DNA of 64,000 nt from Phormidesmis sp963710175 (GTDB lineage Bacteria; Cyanobacteriota; Cyanobacteriia; Phormidesmidales; Phormidesmidaceae), in the NCBI GenBank assembly GCA_963710175.1, contig CAVPZC010000001.1, positions 1,922,001 through 1,986,000 on the forward strand, written 5' to 3'. The notes under the pieces are model-generated. The model was not told the origin of the DNA. It saw only the letters and a list, made by a program, of their open reading frames with translations, and made no database searches. Shown piece after piece: positions 33,401-41,963 of this stretch. The first letter of the stretch is position 1, and each line of letters begins with the position of its first letter. A program made the position numbers and the translations under genes.

Positions 33401-35575
33401 ATGAATAGCCATACCCACCCGACCAGCTACTCACCCGACCAGCCCAATGCGGTTAAATGCTTCGTTGCGAAGCGATCGCTGCCGCTAAGCGTCTTTCTAC
33501 TCAGCGTCACATCGCTGTCTGCCAGCGCACAGCCAGTCGTGCCTATTCCAGCCCCCGGCCCCGCTGCTGTAGGCGTGCCTACGCCGCCGCCATTAGTCAA
33601 TATCACGGTTACCAGCGACCTCGACGGCCCAAACCTCCCCGACCAGGCGCTGACCCTGCGTGAAGCTATCGAGATTGCCAACGGCACCTTACCGCTAACG
33701 TCTCTCAGCGCGGCTGAGGCTGCCCTGGTAACGCCAGCCGCCAGCCCTAAAATCGGGTTTTTACTGGCAGGTGATACTCGCATTGAGCTAGTCGAACTGC
33801 TGCCGCCGATCATCGCGCCAGGGCTGACTATTGATGGCACTACTCAGCCAGGCTACGGCGCTGAGTCGAGCGAGCCAGCGATTGTGCCAGTACCCACGCC
33901 AGCGGTTTCGATCACCCCATTGGCGGGCGCAGAGGTTTTTCGCGGGCTGACGGTTGCCGCCGATCAGGTAAGCGTTCGGGGGCTCAGTCTCTATGGTTTT
34001 TCATCTGAGCACGCCTCTACCGAAACCACGCCGCCAGCCGATATTTTTATCACCCATGCCGTACCGCCGCCGGGCACCAATGCCGGGGCAGCCAGGGGTC
34101 CAGACTCCCCTTCGGATAGCGAGCTGCGCCTCACCCCCGACGAATACGACCAGGCTCCGCAGGGCGTGGTGATTGAAGATAACTGGCTGGGGGTTTCACC
34201 GGCAGGCGGCATTCCGGTGCCAGCGGAGATGTCTGCTTTTGGCGTCTCGGTTTTTAATGCGACCGATGCGGTGGTGCGACGCAACCGGATTGAGTATCAC
34301 GAGGGCAGCGGCATTATCACAGGGGCGCTGGCCCAGGGGCTGATCGTTACAGAAAACACCATCATCGGCAATGGGCTTAGGGGCATACCGGACGGCATTC
34401 GCTTGGATGGTGATATTGATGGCTCAGAAATTTTTGGCAACCTGATGTGTGCCAACGACGGCAGCGGGCTCTACATGTTCAAGCCGCAGGGCTCGGCGCT
34501 GATCTACGGTAACGATATCCGGTTTAACGGTCGGCGATTGCGGCGACCTGGCGTCTACCTGATGGGCAGCGGCCACTCGGTGACTGACAACTCCATTGCC
34601 TTTCAGCCAGGGCCGGGAGTGGCGATCGCCGCCTACCCCCAAAGCGATCAAAACACCATTCGCAACAACACCTTTAGAGCCTTAGACGGCCTCAGCGTCG
34701 ATCTGACCTATCACTACGAGACCCGCGTGTCTGACTACCAGTTCAGCGATGGACCCAACCCACCGCGTAACTCGCGTCAGCGCCGCCGCGATTCTGCCAA
34801 TTCGGCGATCAATGCGCCTGAATTCGACGCCTACGTTTTTCCAATGGATGGCGAAGCGACGACGCTGACGGGCCGGGCCGATCCAGGTTCAGAAGTCGAT
34901 ATTTACCGGGTGAACACCAAGCAGCGCATCTACGGCGAATTGGCGGAGCCGCTCACGACCGTACAGGTGGGTGACGACGGCGTCTTTAGCGTCAGTGTGA
35001 ATGAGCCTGAGGGTACGCAGTTGAGTGCGATCGCCACCGACCCGCGCTACGGCACATCAGAGCCCTCACCGGTTGCTGCTGTTGGGGTTGAGCCGCCTGC
35101 AAGCCCGCCTCAGTCCTATCAACCTGTCTGCCAGGAGCCAGCGCCCGGCCCAGAAATCACTACGTCCACTACCGAGCAAATCACGCTACGGATTCCTCGT
35201 AATGTTCACTTCGCGCTAGACCGCTCTTTCATCAGCGCCGCTAGCGCAGACATTCTCGACCAAATCGCAGCGGCCCTAGCCCAGTATCCTTCGCTGACTG
35301 TAGAGCTTCAGGGGCATACCGATCCCCGCGCTAGCAACGCCTACAACGAGGCCCTCAGTGAGCGCCGGGCGCTCGCCGCTAGAGACTACCTGCTGCAAAA
35401 AGGCATTGCCCCCGCCCGCATGCGCATTCGCACCTTTGGTGAAACGCAGCTAATTTCAACGGGGCCAGACGTGGTGGACTATGCGCGCGATCGCCGCGTC
35501 GAGTTTCTCTTCTTTGACAGCCGGGGCCTCGACATCATCTTCGAAGACCAAGAATCCGACCTGCAAATCGAATAG
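33401..35575 (+). CDS. Beta-helix protein with C-terminal OmpA peptidoglycan-binding domain
   Basis: A 724-residue exported protein. Signal peptide (SLPLSVFLLSVTSLSASAQ) after a polar leader. A Pro-rich stretch leads to a CSLREA-like entry block (DQALTLREAIEIANG) and a right-handed parallel beta-helix region (about 175-440) with repeated N-x-I and VVRRNRIEYHEGSGIITG-type coils. A beta-sandwich (about 465-555) follows. The C-terminus (about 590-710) is an OmpA-like domain: VELQGHTDPRASNAYNEALSERRALAARDYL, with the Asp and Arg that bind diaminopimelate. It starts four bases after the previous gene, with GGAGGTGAG upstream. It probably anchors the assembly to peptidoglycan while the helix contacts a carbohydrate or a surface partner. 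Confidence 0.85.
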   Translation: MNSHTHPTSYSPDQPNAVKCFVAKRSLPLSVFLLSVTSLSASAQPVVPIPAPGPAAVGVPTPPPLVNITVTSDLDGPNLPDQALTLREAIEIANGTLPLTSLSAAEAALVTPAASPKIGFLLAGDTRIELVELLPPIIAPGLTIDGTTQPGYGAESSEPAIVPVPTPAVSITPLAGAEVFRGLTVAADQVSVRGLSLYGFSSEHASTETTPPADIFITHAVPPPGTNAGAARGPDSPSDSELRLTPDEYDQAPQGVVIEDNWLGVSPAGGIPVPAEMSAFGVSVFNATDAVVRRNRIEYHEGSGIITGALAQGLIVTENTIIGNGLRGIPDGIRLDGDIDGSEIFGNLMCANDGSGLYMFKPQGSALIYGNDIRFNGRRLRRPGVYLMGSGHSVTDNSIAFQPGPGVAIAAYPQSDQNTIRNNTFRALDGLSVDLTYHYETRVSDYQFSDGPNPPRNSRQRRRDSANSAINAPEFDAYVFPMDGEATTLTGRADPGSEVDIYRVNTKQRIYGELAEPLTTVQVGDDGVFSVSVNEPEGTQLSAIATDPRYGTSEPSPVAAVGVEPPASPPQSYQPVCQEPAPGPEITTSTTEQITLRIPRNVHFALDRSFISAASADILDQIAAALAQYPSLTVELQGHTDPRASNAYNEALSERRALAARDYLLQKGIAPARMRIRTFGETQLISTGPDVVDYARDRRVEFLFFDSRGLDIIFEDQESDLQIE

Positions 35576-35645
35576 GCCAGCGCTATCTACCTGACTTCGC
35601 CTATCAACCCGTCTGATCTTCCTTAGACCTGCTTTTGAGACCCTC

Positions 35646-37166
35646 ATGCACCAGCCAACCCGACGTTTTAATCCCTCGCCTGCTGCGCTCCGGTTCATGG
35701 CCCGACCACGTCGCCTGGTCGCCAGTGCCCTGGCTTTAATTGCTTTACTGGGCTACCAGGGGCCTGCCCGGTCACAAACCCCGATCAGACAGGCCTGCTA
35801 CGGAATCGCCGACAATGGTGGCCCAGGTGATATAACTGGCGGCCAGTTTACCCCTGACACCTTAACTCGCATCGATTTCAGCACTGGCCTGGTCGAAAAT
35901 CTGGGAACCATCACCGGTCCCAACGGTCCTATCTCCATTATCGAGGCAATGACCTCCCGTCCCGCCTTTGATGAGCTGATTGTGCTCAACGGCAACGAAG
36001 TGGGCCGGGTCTCACCAGCTGATGGAAGCTTTACCTCTTTAGGTACCCTTGGCCCCTTTGAAGACTTCGACAGCGTTGTCATTGACATCCAATCTCCCAA
36101 TCAAACCCGCCTGCTGGCTGTTTCTAAAGATAGAAATGCCGCCCGAAACAATGTCCTAGTAGAAGCTACGCTGCAAGTTGATGGCAACGGTCGCAGCATC
36201 GGCGTTAGTCCCCCAGCCCAAATTGTTCAGCTGCCCAACAGCGCTTTCCCGCCAGGAACAAACAGTATTGATGGTATTGCCTTAGGGCCTGATGGCACCC
36301 TTTACGGGTCTGCCAATGACGGGCCAACTAGCCCTCAGGTGCTGGTCATCATTGACCGGAGCACCGGTGCCCTCACGCCTTTGGGCATGTTCCAAATCGG
36401 TAACACCCTCATTGATGATGTTGAAGATCTGAGCTTTGACCTATTTGGCAATCTGTTCGCGACCTCTGGCAGCAACTTTAGCCCACTAGCAGATACCGGC
36501 TTTATCATCAGTTTGGGCAATGATGGGCCACCAGGCCAGGCCACAACTTCTATCTCTCTCGCTAGCGCAGGCAGTGACTTTGAAGCTTCCGCCTGCCTGC
36601 CCTTTAACCCGGTAGCCGGTAATATGCTGGTAGTCAAGCGGATTACAGCCGTCATCAGCAATGGGGTTGAAACCCGTTTTGATAGCTTTGTCGATCAGGT
36701 CGATGAAACGGCTGACAACACGCTGCTTGAAGCCACTGGTGGAACATTTCCTCAAGGCATTGTCAACGCGCCTGAAACCCTGCTGCCGGGCGACCAGGTA
36801 GAGTACACCGTCTACCTCTACAATTCTGGCGCTCAGGCTGTTAATAGCGCGGTGCTGTGCGACCCTATTCAGCCACCCAGTATTCTTCAGTCTGGTAGTA
36901 TCGAATTTGCCAATCCGACTGGAGATCTAACTCTAAATTTTGCCAATCGTTCTGACTTTGCCCGCGCTCCGCTAGCGCCGGCGGAGGCTGCTTGCAGCGC
37001 TGTTTTAGCAGGCGCAACTCAGTTTTTATCTGGGCCGCCGGGCCCTACCGGTGGGCTGGATGTGGGTGCCGGAGGCGGGGTTGTTACCGAGGCGTTTAGC
37101 CTCCCACCGCAGCAGGCCGCTGCCACTCGTTTTCGTATCACTCTGGGGCAAGGCAGCTTTGAGTAA
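35646..37166 (+). CDS. Exported propeller-like protein with DUF11-like C-terminus
   Basis: A 506-residue exported protein, last gene of the operon, 70 bases after the previous stop. Signal peptide near MARPRRLVASALALIALLGYQGPARSQ (an internal ATG at 35697 would start exactly there; I keep ATG 35646 as the upper bound). Residues about 50-320 carry repeated blocks of the type T-G-x-x-x-x-L-G-x-I/L (for example STGLVENLGTI, GSFTSLGTLG, STGALTPLGMF), which suggests a beta-propeller like the DUF6923 group. The end has PGDQVEYTVYLYNSG, a DUF11-like sandwich related to the first operon gene. No cell-wall anchor, PEP-CTERM or LPXTG motif is visible. Function unknown. Confidence 0.75.
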   Translation: MHQPTRRFNPSPAALRFMARPRRLVASALALIALLGYQGPARSQTPIRQACYGIADNGGPGDITGGQFTPDTLTRIDFSTGLVENLGTITGPNGPISIIEAMTSRPAFDELIVLNGNEVGRVSPADGSFTSLGTLGPFEDFDSVVIDIQSPNQTRLLAVSKDRNAARNNVLVEATLQVDGNGRSIGVSPPAQIVQLPNSAFPPGTNSIDGIALGPDGTLYGSANDGPTSPQVLVIIDRSTGALTPLGMFQIGNTLIDDVEDLSFDLFGNLFATSGSNFSPLADTGFIISLGNDGPPGQATTSISLASAGSDFEASACLPFNPVAGNMLVVKRITAVISNGVETRFDSFVDQVDETADNTLLEATGGTFPQGIVNAPETLLPGDQVEYTVYLYNSGAQAVNSAVLCDPIQPPSILQSGSIEFANPTGDLTLNFANRSDFARAPLAPAEAACSAVLAGATQFLSGPPGPTGGLDVGAGGGVVTEAFSLPPQQAAATRFRITLGQGSFE

Positions 37167-37375
37167 AGACTTTCTTTCAGGTATGGCTTCTATGCATTTC
37201 ACCTACAAAAGATACATACTCAAAATCATTTTCTTTAAGTAAGCAATATAGATTCTCTATGCAGAGGCAGTAATAATACGGAGAAGGTGCACGATATTTC
37301 AATCATATAAACCAGTGGTCTCATCAGCTGTTTGATGACTGCTAGCTATGTCTTAAGACAAACAACATATCTACC

Positions 37376-37534
37376 ATGCCTGCTTTACTTCCTATCCTGG
37401 CGATCTTTGCCGTTTTTGCATTTATTGGCGCTCACTCCGCTGTCTTTTCGGAAAAACCCAAAAAACCGTCTACCGGAGCCAAATACGGCGAGGCCTTTGA
37501 AAAACTCCTTAAAGAAGTTAAGAATTCTAAATGA
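37376..37534 (+). CDS. Possible 52-residue single-pass membrane protein
   Basis: A short frame with a clear design: hydrophobic N-terminal half (LLPILAIFAVFAFIGAHSAVF), then a basic and polar tail (SEKPKKPSTGAKYGEAFEKLLKEVKNSK). It begins with ATG at 37376 and ends with TGA at 37532-37534. It is too short for common ORF cutoffs. It lies about 210 bases after the exported-protein operon and before a convergent gene. The ribosome-binding site is weak. Amphipathic tail and length fit small membrane regulators, but I know no family. Confidence 0.45.
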   Translation: MPALLPILAIFAVFAFIGAHSAVFSEKPKKPSTGAKYGEAFEKLLKEVKNSK

Positions 37535-37590
37535 AGACACGTGATCAAACCCTGACAGCTACCGTCTGTTCTGTGACTTGGGCCGGTGAA

Positions 37591-38208
37591 TTAGGAAGGT
37601 TGAATAATACCGATCAGTACCGACAGTAAGTTTTCCAGTTCCAGAGGAACGCTGTAAAGCTTGATGTCTTTAAAGATCCTGCGCTCAGCCCGGATAAACT
37701 GACCAAATTGCCAGCTGTCACCGGTTGTCACCGCGCCATAGAGGATCGGGGTCTCTTGCCGCGTCCACTGATCGAGCGCGATCAGCTCTGCGCCTAGCTG
37801 ATTAAAGCCACGACCCAAATCGGCGTTTTTGGCTTCAATGATCAATAGATTTTGTGGACTGGGAATAAAATAGTCAAAACTGCCTTTGAGCTGCCTGCTG
37901 ACATCCACTCGATACTCGATTTTCATCTCCTGATCCAAGTAATCGCAGACTGCGAATATAACTGGCGCAATTAGCAGTTCTCTGCGTGCCATCTCGCTGG
38001 CTATATTAGTCAGGCTGACCGCCCGCTCCAATCGGCGACGAAGCTCATCGACAAACCCAATGGGTCGATGAGCTTGAGGGAGCGTCAGCGCTTTGCGCTC
38101 AAAGGTGCAGTCAAATTCTGCAAAAATATCTTCCGGCTCATAGCTCAGCTCAAAATACTTGCTGAAGGTATAGCTAGCTTGGGGGTCTAAAATAGAGCGG
38201 CGATTCAT
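37591..38208 (-). CDS. PD-(D/E)XK-like nuclease-fold protein, unknown role
   Basis: A 205-residue protein. The core has a helix (LRRRLERAVSLTNIASEMARREL), then beta strands with the pattern GSFDYFIPSP...LLIIEAKNADLGRGFNQLGAELIAL. The Asp in SFDYF and the E-A-K in IIEAKN match the PD-(D/E)XK metal-dependent nuclease core, followed by a helix with Gln at the right distance (Q in FNQL). Similar proteins are common in cyanobacteria without a known function, often as standalone genes. Upstream on the same strand lies trpA, 43 bases away. It could be a DNA repair or defence-related nuclease, or a catalytically inactive relative; sequence alone cannot say. Confidence 0.65.
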   Translation of the reverse strand: MNRRSILDPQASYTFSKYFELSYEPEDIFAEFDCTFERKALTLPQAHRPIGFVDELRRRLERAVSLTNIASEMARRELLIAPVIFAVCDYLDQEMKIEYRVDVSRQLKGSFDYFIPSPQNLLIIEAKNADLGRGFNQLGAELIALDQWTRQETPILYGAVTTGDSWQFGQFIRAERRIFKDIKLYSVPLELENLLSVLIGIIQPS

Positions 38209-38251
38209 CGACCTGGCCTGGGTGAACCTGTGCTTATGGTATCTGCGATCG

Positions 38252-39046
38252 CTACTGAATAGCCGCCTTCAGCGCCGCGCAAAATTCACCGATGGCAGCC
38301 AATCCTTCCGCCGGGGTGCCGTCTGCCAGCCGTTTGACAATCGCACTCCCGACAATCACACCGTCTGCGCCCCAGTCTTTCAGCTGCTTTGCCTGGGCCG
38401 GTTCAGATACGCCAAACCCCACACCCACCGGTTTATCGGTGGCGCTGTGCAAGTCGGCCAGCAGCCCTTCTACCCGGTTGCCAATCTGCTGACGGACTCC
38501 CGTCACCCCTGTTACGCTGACCAGGTAGACAAATCCCTGGGAGCGTTCGGCGATCGCCCGTATCCGCTCTTCAGGCGAGGTCGGTGCCACCAAAAGAATG
38601 ACATCAATACCGACTGCCGCTGCTGGCTTCAGCAAGCCGTCCATTTCTTCCAATGGCAAATCGGGCACTACTAAACCCCGTACCCCTGCTGCATAGATAT
38701 CCTTTAAAAAAAGTTCAATCCCCCGATTCAGAATTGGGTTGTAGTAGGTAAATAAAATAATCGGTGCTGACAGCTTGGGGCTCACCTCTGTGACGAGCTG
38801 AAGCACTGCCGCCAGATTTACCCCACGCTGCAAGGCCCGAGTTGCCGCCGCCTGAATAGTAGGGCCATCGGCCAGTGGATCGGAGTAGGGTACTCCTAGC
38901 TCAATCATGTCAGCGCCGTTGCGATCTAGCATCTGCAAAGCCTCAGCCGTCGTTGCCAAATCCGGATCGCCCGCTGTGATAAAGGGGATCAAGGCGCATT
39001 CACCGCGATCGCGAAGCTGATCAAACCGCTCTCTAACAGACACCAT
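38252..39046 (-). CDS. trpA: Tryptophan synthase alpha subunit
   Basis: A 264-residue enzyme that cleaves indole-3-glycerol phosphate to indole and glyceraldehyde 3-phosphate; it works as a complex with TrpB. The signature is clear: FITAGDPDLATT near residue 20, the catalytic Glu in MIELGVPYSDPLADGPTIQ, the Asp in GLVVPDLPLEE, the block FVYLVSVTGVTG, and VGFGVSEPAQ. The frame opens six codons earlier at 39064, but ATG 39046 gives the usual VSVRERF start. It is transcribed in the same direction as DUF3007 and ndhL, an arrangement conserved in cyanobacteria. Confidence 0.97.
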   Translation of the reverse strand: MVSVRERFDQLRDRGECALIPFITAGDPDLATTAEALQMLDRNGADMIELGVPYSDPLADGPTIQAAATRALQRGVNLAAVLQLVTEVSPKLSAPIILFTYYNPILNRGIELFLKDIYAAGVRGLVVPDLPLEEMDGLLKPAAAVGIDVILLVAPTSPEERIRAIAERSQGFVYLVSVTGVTGVRQQIGNRVEGLLADLHSATDKPVGVGFGVSEPAQAKQLKDWGADGVIVGSAIVKRLADGTPAEGLAAIGEFCAALKAAIQ

Positions 39047-39175
39047 AAAAAAAGACCGGCACATCTTTTGCCGGCATCCAAAACACTGGTACTACATCTC
39101 TATAAAAACTTTAAGCCACAGCGCAACTTGAGTCTATGGCTAAGTCCGAGGCCAAATCTGGGGCCAAATCTATGC

Positions 39176-39514
39176 CTAAGCCTCTGCCGATTCTTCTTCC
39201 AGCCGCGCTTTCTCTGCGCGCTCTTGTTCTACCTCTGCCTGAAGCTGAGCGATTTCTGCCGGGCTCATCTCAGCCAGCCGTTTTTCTAGCACTGCCTCTT
39301 CGTAGTCTTGCAGTTGCTGGTAGTAAGTCATCTTTTTACCGAGCACCCGCGTCAGATAGGTTGCCGTCCAGCCCAGCAGCCCGCCCACAAAAACCACCTG
39401 GCTCCAGATGCCAGCCGACAGGCCATCCATACCCGCCCAAGAAAAGATCAGATACAGCAGTCCGCCCGCTGCAAATACGCCGACACCAATTCCGATTACA
39501 TCAATTCGCCGCAT
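39176..39514 (-). CDS. DUF3007-family cyanobacterial protein
   Basis: A 112-residue protein with two membrane helices (DVIGIGVGVFAAGGLLYLIFSW and IWSQVVFVGGLLGWTATYL) and a long C-terminal charged helix (EEAVLEKRLAEMSPAEIAQLQAEVEQE), predicted coiled coil. This is the DUF3007 layout found in cyanobacteria and plastids. It lies between ndhL and trpA, 56 bases downstream of ndhL. The neighbour suggests a role around the NDH-1 complex or thylakoid assembly, but no function is established. Confidence 0.85.
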   Translation of the reverse strand: MRRIDVIGIGVGVFAAGGLLYLIFSWAGMDGLSAGIWSQVVFVGGLLGWTATYLTRVLGKKMTYYQQLQDYEEAVLEKRLAEMSPAEIAQLQAEVEQERAEKARLEEESAEA

Positions 39515-39570
39515 CTATAACGCTCAATCTTGCTGACTAGCCGACGGGTTTAATTTGCCACGGCACCGCT

Positions 39571-39813
39571 CTATGGGCTAATTTCGCGTCGCTGAGGCCG
39601 AAAGTTTAGAAAGGGGCTCAGCAGCAAGACACCTGGGAAGCAAACAAACAGCAAGGCGTAGAGCAAGAGCCGCTCGACTGAACCGGCCCCATACCAGCGC
39701 CGCTTTAAGTAAAGCATCAGCGCCCCTGGAATAATCAGTAGATAAAGACCGCCCAGCACTGCGTAAAGCGCCAAAGCAATTAACGTAGAAGTTTCAAGCG
39801 CAGGAAATGTCAT
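39571..39813 (-). CDS. ndhL: NAD(P)H-quinone oxidoreductase subunit L
   Basis: An 80-residue membrane subunit of the cyanobacterial NDH-1 complex, which carries out cyclic electron flow and respiration on the thylakoid membrane. Two transmembrane helices (STLIALALYAVLGGLYLLIIPGALMLYL and LLLYALLFVCFPGVLLLSPFL) are joined by a KRRWYGAGSVER loop, matching NdhL in length and order. It is the first gene of the ndhL, DUF3007, trpA series. The tRNA-Leu gene is divergent from it. Confidence 0.92.
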   Translation of the reverse strand: MTFPALETSTLIALALYAVLGGLYLLIIPGALMLYLKRRWYGAGSVERLLLYALLFVCFPGVLLLSPFLNFRPQRREISP

Positions 39814-40078
39814 CTTTAATGCGAATTTAGTGCAGTCCTATATATAGATATATTAGACCCCAAGCGACCATTCCAGCGCATCTCTACTTAGACGCCTCTT
39901 AGACGCTCAGACGCAGTTTTTCGGGGCTCTGCCGATTATCTGGCCCTTCTCAGGTACTTCTTTGGCTTGAATGGGCGAGCCGCGAAACTAATTTGCCCTA
40001 AAACCAGTTGCATCTAGGTCCGCTTGGTGGTGGAATAGACATCTAGTGAATTTGGCTCAGGTCGAACTCACTGACTAA

Positions 40079-40422
40079 GGGGGCGTGGCGGAATGGTAGA
40101 CGCTGCGGACTTAGAAAAATCTGGGCCTTGATGGAGAAATTTATCAAGTGGAAGCTCTCAAATTCAGGGAAACCTAAGCTGCTAGCCCGTCAACAGGGCA
40201 ATCAGTAGGGCAATCCTGAGCCAAGCCAACAGAGAAATCTGACGGAAGGTGCAGAGACTCGACGGGAGCTACCCTAACGTTTAGCCGAGGGTAAAGGGAG
40301 AGTCCAATTCTCAAAACTGCTGGGCCACTCAGGTGGTCGTCTGGCAGCAGCAGCGAAAGCTGCGGGAGGATGAAAATCCGTTGACTGTAAAAGTCGTGAG
40401 GGTTCAAGTCCCTCCGCCCCCA
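40079..40422 (+). tRNA. trnL-UAA: tRNA-Leu (UAA), interrupted by a group I intron
   Basis: The 5' exon is 40079-40112 (acceptor GGGGGCG, D-arm, up to GGACTT) and the 3' exon 40373-40422 (starting AAAATCCG, variable arm, T-arm GGTTCAAGTCC, acceptor CGCCCCC and discriminator A). The acceptor stem pairs over all seven positions. The 260-base insert splits the anticodon between U34 and A35. The spliced tRNA is 84 nt and has no encoded CCA. This intron-bearing tRNA-Leu(UAA) is an ancient marker shared by cyanobacteria and plastids. Confidence 0.96.
40113..40372 (+). ncRNA. Self-splicing group I intron in the tRNA-Leu anticodon loop
   Basis: 260 bases. Conserved core segments are recognisable: CTCTCAAATTCAGGGAAACC (P and P3 side), CAATCCTGAGCCAAGCC (Q side), GGTGCAGAGACTCGACGGGA (R and P7 region) and GGGTAAAGGGAGAGTCC (S side). 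The splice site follows a U that would form the U-G pair of P1, and the intron ends in G. No homing endonuclease frame is present. It matches the small cyanobacterial trnL intron group; activity is expected but unproven. Confidence 0.93.
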
Positions 40423-40539
40423 TTTTACTGCCAGGTGTCATCAGGCCATGTCATCTGGCAGTGTCACCTGAACGATACAACTTTCAGCTTTCATAACGGG
40501 CAGTCTAGAGATCATCTCAACTGCCTTGTGCATACTGCA

Positions 40540-41901
40540 ATGGTTGTAGACAGCGGGTTTCATGATTTAGGGTTTGACCAGGGCGATCGCTCCATACCGT
40601 CGGCGTTTCACCTGGTTCAGCAGCAGCTCTACGACGATTTGATAGCAGTGGTTCAGAACCGGTCTCCGGTGGAGGCGATCGCCTACTTTGAAACCCTCTT
40701 CTTCAGCGCGGATAGTCAAACTCTTGATCCCAATCTTTCGCCCTTCGTATCAAAAGTTTTACTAGCTGATAACCAGGCAGAGTTTTGCCACACGCTCAAA
40801 CGCGCCTGCTATATTTTTATCAACAATTGGGAGCTAGCCCGCCAGGGCCATCTAATTAAGACACTGCTAACGCTCTTTCAGCAGCCTAGCCTGAAAGAAT
40901 ACAGCCCCTCGCCCAGTCTCCAGCGCCTGCGCCAATGGCTGCTCAACTTCGCCAACAGCCAAGATTTTGTCGAGCTGAAGCTGTTTGTGACCCAGCGTCT
41001 TGGCCCCACTCAGGCAGGCAGCTGGAGCAATCGCTATGTCGCCTACCGGCTGGTTTCGCAGTCCGCAGATAAGAATAATTCAATTGAGCAGCGCGAAGCC
41101 GCCCACACCCTGTCTCGGCGGCTCAAAAGCAAGTTTAAGCACGACCTGGCTATGTATACGGCCTTTGCGCAGCCCTCTGCCCGGCTAGACAATAAGTATC
41201 CCAATCCCACTGTGCTAGGCGATGAGGTGCTCAGGCTAGTCAAAACGATACTGATGCGTCAGGGGCCGCTGAGCCACCGCCATGTGGCCCGCCTATTTCA
41301 GCAGCAGACCCACCAGACGACCTACGCTAGCTACAAAGAAAACCTGCTCGACTATCTATGTTTTGCCACGAGTCAGCCAGATTTTCTAAGCGTTGTTGAA
41401 AAGCATCTGGGAAAAAAGCTGCCGCTGCTGTACCCAAAGTACAACTCTCACCACGTTAATTCATCTCTAAACTTGCGAACGTGTAACCGGCTGATTGACT
41501 ATCTCACCACAGAAGATCACTCTACGCCCTCTCAGCTCTTCGGGCTGCTACTGTCTCAGGGCAACCCGCTCAATGTCGCCATCCTGCTGCTAAAAATTGT
41601 GCTGATTTCGCCTACCTCTCGGCTCTATTTAGAGGTTCGCCTGGCTGATCTGGTGAGCTATTACCAGCAGTTTATGGAAGTTGAGTGCCGCAGCCTGATT
41701 CAGTTTTTAGAAATTTGTGCGGTTACGTTTACCATCTACGCTCAGAGCGTGGAGTACAATCTGGTCAAAGTCACCGCTGGTCCTACGGGTCAGAAAATGG
41801 CCGGTCTAGACGCTGTGGGTCTAGAGGAGTTTCGTATTTTCTCCCGCAGCCTGAAAGCCTCTCAAAGAAGTCTCCGCCGTCATCCGGCACCTGAGGATTA
41901 G
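40540..41901 (+). CDS. Conserved-type hypothetical protein, helical
   Basis: A 453-residue soluble, mostly helical protein of unknown family. No signal peptide or membrane helix. It begins MVVDSGFHDLGFDQGDRSIPSAFHLVQQQLYDDLI. Noteworthy stretches are KRACYIFINNWELARQGHLIKTLL (about 87-110), LSHRHVARLFQQQTHQTTYASYKENLLDYLCF, and LYLEVRLADLVSYYQQF. A frame extension runs back to 40333 through the tRNA gene, so the ATG at 40540 is the earliest sensible start. It is read in the same direction as the tRNA and convergent with larC. I do not recognise a function. Confidence 0.7.
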   Translation: MVVDSGFHDLGFDQGDRSIPSAFHLVQQQLYDDLIAVVQNRSPVEAIAYFETLFFSADSQTLDPNLSPFVSKVLLADNQAEFCHTLKRACYIFINNWELARQGHLIKTLLTLFQQPSLKEYSPSPSLQRLRQWLLNFANSQDFVELKLFVTQRLGPTQAGSWSNRYVAYRLVSQSADKNNSIEQREAAHTLSRRLKSKFKHDLAMYTAFAQPSARLDNKYPNPTVLGDEVLRLVKTILMRQGPLSHRHVARLFQQQTHQTTYASYKENLLDYLCFATSQPDFLSVVEKHLGKKLPLLYPKYNSHHVNSSLNLRTCNRLIDYLTTEDHSTPSQLFGLLLSQGNPLNVAILLLKIVLISPTSRLYLEVRLADLVSYYQQFMEVECRSLIQFLEICAVTFTIYAQSVEYNLVKVTAGPTGQKMAGLDAVGLEEFRIFSRSLKASQRSLRRHPAPED

Positions 41902-41930
41902 GGTAGCGTCAAGTCTAATCCAACTCCCTG

Positions 41931-41962
41931 TCAGCTAATCTCAACCTATCAGCTAATCTCAA
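41931..41962 (+). repeat. Short tandem duplication between convergent genes
   Basis: TCAGCTAATCTCAA occurs at 41931-41944 and again at 41949-41962, 18 bases apart, in the 62-base gap between the stop of the preceding gene and the end of larC. It looks like slippage; no hairpin is formed. Confidence 0.6.
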
Positions 41963-41963
41963 A

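Noticed and set aside
40333..40539. Upstream extension of the gene after tRNA-Leu
   Set aside because: It reads through the tRNA 3' exon and the intron end; real start is later at 40540.
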